Source: an uncultured Christensenella sp.
GTDB lineage: Bacteria > Bacillota > Clostridia > Christensenellales > UBA3700
Direction of reading: 5' to 3'
Length of the DNA: 9,417 nucleotides
Assembly: GCA_910576875.1 (NCBI GenBank)
Contig: CAJTKI010000052.1
Coordinates: 2,141-11,557 of the forward strand
The translations under genes were made by a program, and so were the position numbers. The notes under the pieces are model-generated. The model made no database searches and was not told the DNA's origin. It saw only the letters and a list, made by a program, of their open reading frames with translations. This document shows, in pieces, positions 6,759 to 9,417 of the stretch; position 1 is the stretch's first letter, and every line of letters starts with the position of its first letter.

Positions 6759-8267
6759 ATGGCAATTCGGACATTACAGTATTTTACCGACAATACGTTT
6801 GTTTCGTCTGCGACGGACAAGTATTATCCAGTCTTCAATCCGTCCACGGGCGAACAGATTGCGCAGATGCCGCGTTGTACGAGCGCGGAGATCGCGCAAG
6901 TCATCGACAACGCGCATCGGGCGTACCAATCTTGGAGTCGCGTACCGGTACTCAAACGCGTGCAGGTGCTTTATAAGGTACGCGAACTGTTGATCGAGCA
7001 CATGGACGAGTTGACCCAATTGTGCGCGACCGAGCACGGCAAAAATTGGGAAGAGAGCAAGGGCGACATTCTCAAAGCCAAAGAGGGGACGGAATTGGCT
7101 TGCAATATGCCGTCGTTGTTGCAGGGCGAGAGTTTGATGGACGCGTCCAAAGGTTACGATACCGTGTTGTATCGCGAGTCGATGGGCGTCTTTGCGGGCA
7201 TTGCGCCGTTCAATTTTCCGGCGATGATTCCGATGGGCTGGATGGCGCCCGTCTGTATTGCGTGCGGCAATACCGTCGTGCTCAAAGTAGCGGGGGCGAC
7301 GCCGATGACGTCTTTGCGCATCGCGGAATTGTATCGCGAAGCGGGCTTGCCGGACGGCGTGCTCAATATCGTCAGTTGCGATCGCAACGATACGCAGGAG
7401 CTGATTTCCAATCCGAAGATTGTCGGCATTACGTTCGTCGGATCGACGACGGTCGGCAAATACGTTTACGAGACGGCTGCCAAGCACGGCAAACGCGTAC
7501 AGTGTCTGTGCGAAGCCAAGAACCACGCGTTGGTGTTGGACGACGCGGCGCTGGACCGTACCGCGGCGGGGATTATCAACGCTGCGTACGGATGCGCGGG
7601 CGAACGTTGCATGGCGTTGCCCGTCGTCGTTGCGCAGGAAGGGATCGCGGATCGCTTGGTAGACAAGTTGGTTGCTTTGGCAAAGCAGATCAAAGTCGGT
7701 CCCGCGTATGATAAGGCGACCGGACTCGGTCCGGTATACAGCGCGGACCATCGCGCGGCGGTCATTCGGTGGATCGAGACGGCAAAGCAGGAAGGGGCTA
7801 AGGTCGTGTTGGACGGCACCGCTTGCAAAGTCAAAGGTTTTGAGAACGGTTTTTATCTCGGACCGACGATTTTGGATCGCGTAACGCCCGAGATGACCGT
7901 CGGACAACGTGAGATTTTCGGACCGGTGCTGTGCGTCAAACGCGTTAAGACCTTTGAAGAAGGACTTGCCGTCATGAATGCCAATCCGTTTGCCAACGGC
8001 TCCGTGATCTATACGCAGAGCGGTTATTATGCGCGGGAATTCGTTCGCAACACGGACGGCGGCATGGTCGGCGTCAACGTCGGGATTCCGGTTCCGGTCG
8101 GCGTATTCTCGTTTACCGGACACAAACAGTCGTTCTTCGGCGATTTGCATTGTTTGGGACGCGACAGCTTCAAGTTCTTTACGGACAGCAAGACCGTTAC
8201 GACGCATTGGTTTGACGAGCACGAAGCCAAATCCACTTCCGTATCCACATGGGACGGCACGATTTGA
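6759..8267 (+). CDS. iolA: Malonate-/methylmalonate-semialdehyde dehydrogenase (CoA-acylating)
   Basis: This 502-aa aldehyde dehydrogenase superfamily enzyme (MmsA/IolA) oxidises malonate semialdehyde with NAD+ and CoA to acetyl-CoA and CO2, the last step of the pathway. Visible features are the N-terminal FNPSTGEQIA (26-35), the oxyanion-hole Asn152 in APFNFPAM, the nucleotide-binding segment ITFVGSTTVGKYVY (224-237), and the catalytic Cys284 in GCAGERCMAL. In place of the general-base Glu segment ELGG of ordinary ALDHs it has CLCEAKNH (249-256), with the AKNH of the semialdehyde dehydrogenase branch. The C-terminus runs past the usual VTTHWF (480-485) to a VSTWDG-type end (495-500), a little longer than Bacillus IolA. 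Its presence predicts an acetyl-CoA outcome for the three-carbon aldehyde and not reduction to 3-hydroxypropionate. The antisense strand is open across most of the gene because TTA, CTA and TCA codons are missing. Confidence 0.95.
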   Translation: MAIRTLQYFTDNTFVSSATDKYYPVFNPSTGEQIAQMPRCTSAEIAQVIDNAHRAYQSWSRVPVLKRVQVLYKVRELLIEHMDELTQLCATEHGKNWEESKGDILKAKEGTELACNMPSLLQGESLMDASKGYDTVLYRESMGVFAGIAPFNFPAMIPMGWMAPVCIACGNTVVLKVAGATPMTSLRIAELYREAGLPDGVLNIVSCDRNDTQELISNPKIVGITFVGSTTVGKYVYETAAKHGKRVQCLCEAKNHALVLDDAALDRTAAGIINAAYGCAGERCMALPVVVAQEGIADRLVDKLVALAKQIKVGPAYDKATGLGPVYSADHRAAVIRWIETAKQEGAKVVLDGTACKVKGFENGFYLGPTILDRVTPEMTVGQREIFGPVLCVKRVKTFEEGLAVMNANPFANGSVIYTQSGYYAREFVRNTDGGMVGVNVGIPVPVGVFSFTGHKQSFFGDLHCLGRDSFKFFTDSKTVTTHWFDEHEAKSTSVSTWDGTI

Positions 8268-8273
8268 TGCGAC

Positions 8274-8279
8274 GGGGGA
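8274..8279 (+). promoter_or_regulatory. Ribosome binding site deciding the iolG start
   Basis: GGGGGA is 7 nt before the ATG at 8287. It is weaker than the AAGGAG sites of the operon but well placed. The longer in-frame start at 8029 would lie wholly inside iolA, and GIIGAG of the Rossmann fold begins at residue 5 from 8287. Confidence 0.75.
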
Positions 8280-8286
8280 CGAAAAT

Positions 8287-9303
8287 ATGATACAGATCGG
8301 GATTATCGGTGCGGGGCGCATCGGCAAGGTGCATTGCGAGTCCATTATGCGCTATGTCAAGGGCGCGACGGTTGCCGCGATGGCGGATCCGTTTATCAAC
8401 GAGCAGACCGAAGAATGGATTCGACAGATCGGCGTGCCGCGGATCGAACGCGATTATCGCAAGCTGTTGGACGATTCATCGATCGACGCGGTATTGATTT
8501 GTTCTTCGACCGATACGCATGCGCAGATTTCGCTGGAAGCCATTGCGGCGGGTAAACACGTATTTTGCGAAAAGCCGATCGATCACAGCGTAGAAAAGAT
8601 TTTACAGGTGCGCGATGCGTTGGTCGGAAAGCGTTTGTGTTATCAAGTCGGTTTTAACCGTCGTTTCGATCACAACTTCGCGGCGGTGCGCACTGCGATC
8701 GCAGACGGCAAAATCGGAGATCTGAATGTGCTGCGCATCTGTTCGCGCGATCCGCAAGCGCCGCCCGTGTCGTATATTCGCGTGAGCGGCGGGATATTCT
8801 TGGACATGACGATTCACGATTTCGATATGGTGAGGTATTTGTCCGGAGACGAGATCGAGAGCGTCTTTGCCGCGGGCGGCGTGTTGGTCGATCCCGCGAT
8901 CGGAGACGCCGGAGACGTGGATACCGCGGTGGTCACGTTGCGCTTGCGCAGCGGAGCGCTTGCCGTGATAGACAACTGTCGTCGTTCGGTATACGGCTAC
9001 GACCAGCGTGCGGAAGCGTTCGGCGCGTTGGGGCAGGTCGCGATTTCCAACGATACGTCCAGCAATGCCGTTTTGTCCGACGCGCACGGCGTGACGGCGG
9101 AGAAACCGTTGCTGTTTTTCTTGGAGCGGTATATGCAAGCGTATGTCGCCGAAATATCGGATTTCGTGCGTTGCATCGAACGGGGCGAACCTGCTCCCGT
9201 CGGCATCGAAGACGGATTGCAAGCGGTGCGGATCGGATTGGCGGCAAAACGTTCTCTGGAAACCGGCAGACCGGTCGCATTGTCCGAGATCGAAGGGGAA
9301 TAA
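8287..9303 (+). CDS. iolG: myo-Inositol 2-dehydrogenase (Gfo/Idh/MocA family, IdhA-like clade)
   Basis: This 338-aa cytoplasmic NAD+-dependent oxidoreductase oxidises myo-inositol to 2-keto-myo-inositol, the entry step of the pathway. The N-terminal Rossmann motif is GIIGAGRIGKVH (5-16). CEKPID (94-99) carries Lys96, and GGIFLDMTIHDFDM (168-181) carries Asp173 and His177; together they form the expected catalytic triad, nearly at the numbering of Bacillus IolG. The segments GDAGDVDTAVVTLR (206-219) and CRRSVYGYDQRAE (231-243) resemble the rhizobial IdhA-type enzymes more than Bacillus IolG, as far as I recall those sequences. As the only dehydrogenase of this family here, its assignment to myo-inositol rests on context; scyllo-inositol or a related cyclitol could also be a substrate. 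It is the last gene and is followed by a terminator 17 nt downstream. Confidence 0.9.
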   Translation: MIQIGIIGAGRIGKVHCESIMRYVKGATVAAMADPFINEQTEEWIRQIGVPRIERDYRKLLDDSSIDAVLICSSTDTHAQISLEAIAAGKHVFCEKPIDHSVEKILQVRDALVGKRLCYQVGFNRRFDHNFAAVRTAIADGKIGDLNVLRICSRDPQAPPVSYIRVSGGIFLDMTIHDFDMVRYLSGDEIESVFAAGGVLVDPAIGDAGDVDTAVVTLRLRSGALAVIDNCRRSVYGYDQRAEAFGALGQVAISNDTSSNAVLSDAHGVTAEKPLLFFLERYMQAYVAEISDFVRCIERGEPAPVGIEDGLQAVRIGLAAKRSLETGRPVALSEIEGE

Positions 9304-9320
9304 TATCTGTAAGGATACAG

Positions 9321-9349
9321 AAGGGCAACCGAAATCGGTTGCCCTTTTT
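9321..9349 (+). terminator. Rho-independent terminator of the operon
   Basis: GGGCAACCGA pairs perfectly with TCGGTTGCCC, and two flanking A-T pairs extend the stem to 12 bp with an AA/AAAT tip. TTTTT follows immediately. The stem starts 17 nt after the iolG stop codon. Because the flanking A-run mirrors the T-run, weaker termination of minus-strand transcripts is also possible. Confidence 0.95.
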
Positions 9350-9417
9350 ATATGGTTTTATTTACAGGTATGCAGATTTGTATCTTGATACGTTGCAATC
9401 GTTTTTGTATTCGATCG
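9350..9417. other. Short AT-rich intergenic tail, no gene seen
   Basis: This tail after the terminator is clearly richer in A+T than the operon and contains no coding sequence that I can support. It holds the 5-bp inverted repeat GTATC-TT-GATAC (9380-9391), a TTGATA (9385-9390) and a TTGCAA (9393-9398), either of which could be a -35 box of a promoter reading out of the window. The matching -10 would be at or beyond the edge, so this stays a suggestion. Confidence 0.4.

Noticed and set aside
8029..8286. Extended N-terminus for iolG as a fusion with an upstream segment
   Set aside because: The 86 extra residues are an out-of-phase reading of iolA and carry no domain. The Rossmann fold starts right after the ATG at 8287.
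6774..8345. Open frame of 523 codons on the minus strand opposite iolA
   Set aside because: This is the same codon-bias shadow, in register with iolA, with an Arg-rich product and no family motif.
1..9417. Mobile element, CRISPR array, tRNA or rRNA gene
   Set aside because: I saw no transposase or integrase motif, no regularly spaced repeats, no long terminal inverted repeats, and no tRNA or rRNA signature in the gaps, which are all 68 nt or shorter.

Overview
The window holds one compact plus-strand operon, nearly complete within its 9.4 kb, for myo-inositol catabolism. All eight genes read in the same direction. In order they are a class II aldolase (iolJ-like), a lipoprotein of unknown function, iolC, iolB, iolD, iolE, iolA/mmsA and iolG. 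The operon ends at a strong rho-independent terminator (9321-9349). A perfect TATAAT at 10-15, close to the left edge, may be the -10 box of the operon promoter; its -35 box would lie outside the window.

The seven enzymes make a full pathway. IolG oxidises myo-inositol to 2-keto-myo-inositol, IolE dehydrates it to the trihydroxycyclohexane-dione, and IolD opens the ring to 5-deoxy-glucuronate. IolB isomerises that to 2-deoxy-5-keto-gluconate, IolC phosphorylates it, and IolJ splits the product into DHAP and malonate semialdehyde. IolA converts the semialdehyde to acetyl-CoA and CO2. Every step has one gene. No transporter (IolT/IolF or ABC type), no IolR-type regulator and no IolH or IolI is present, so uptake and control must be encoded elsewhere.

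The odd part is at the left. A 380-aa predicted lipoprotein (933-2075) sits between the aldolase and iolC. It is the only product with an export signal and the only one I cannot assign to a family. Its two flanking gaps (50 and 43 nt) are the longest in the operon, and each contains a perfect GC-rich hairpin without a U-tract. The other junctions are 1-19 nt. This suggests the lipoprotein segment is handled separately at the mRNA level.

The organism is probably a Bacillota (Clostridia-like, plausibly gut-associated) bacterium. Reasons are the strong AAGGAG-type ribosome binding sites, the Gram-positive-style operon with a classical terminator, and the lipobox signal peptide. Base composition is about 55-58 % GC by eye, with NNG/NNC codons, TTG for leucine and very little TTA, CTA or TCA. 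The palindrome CGATCG is strongly over-represented. This placement is an inference from style; no marker gene is present.
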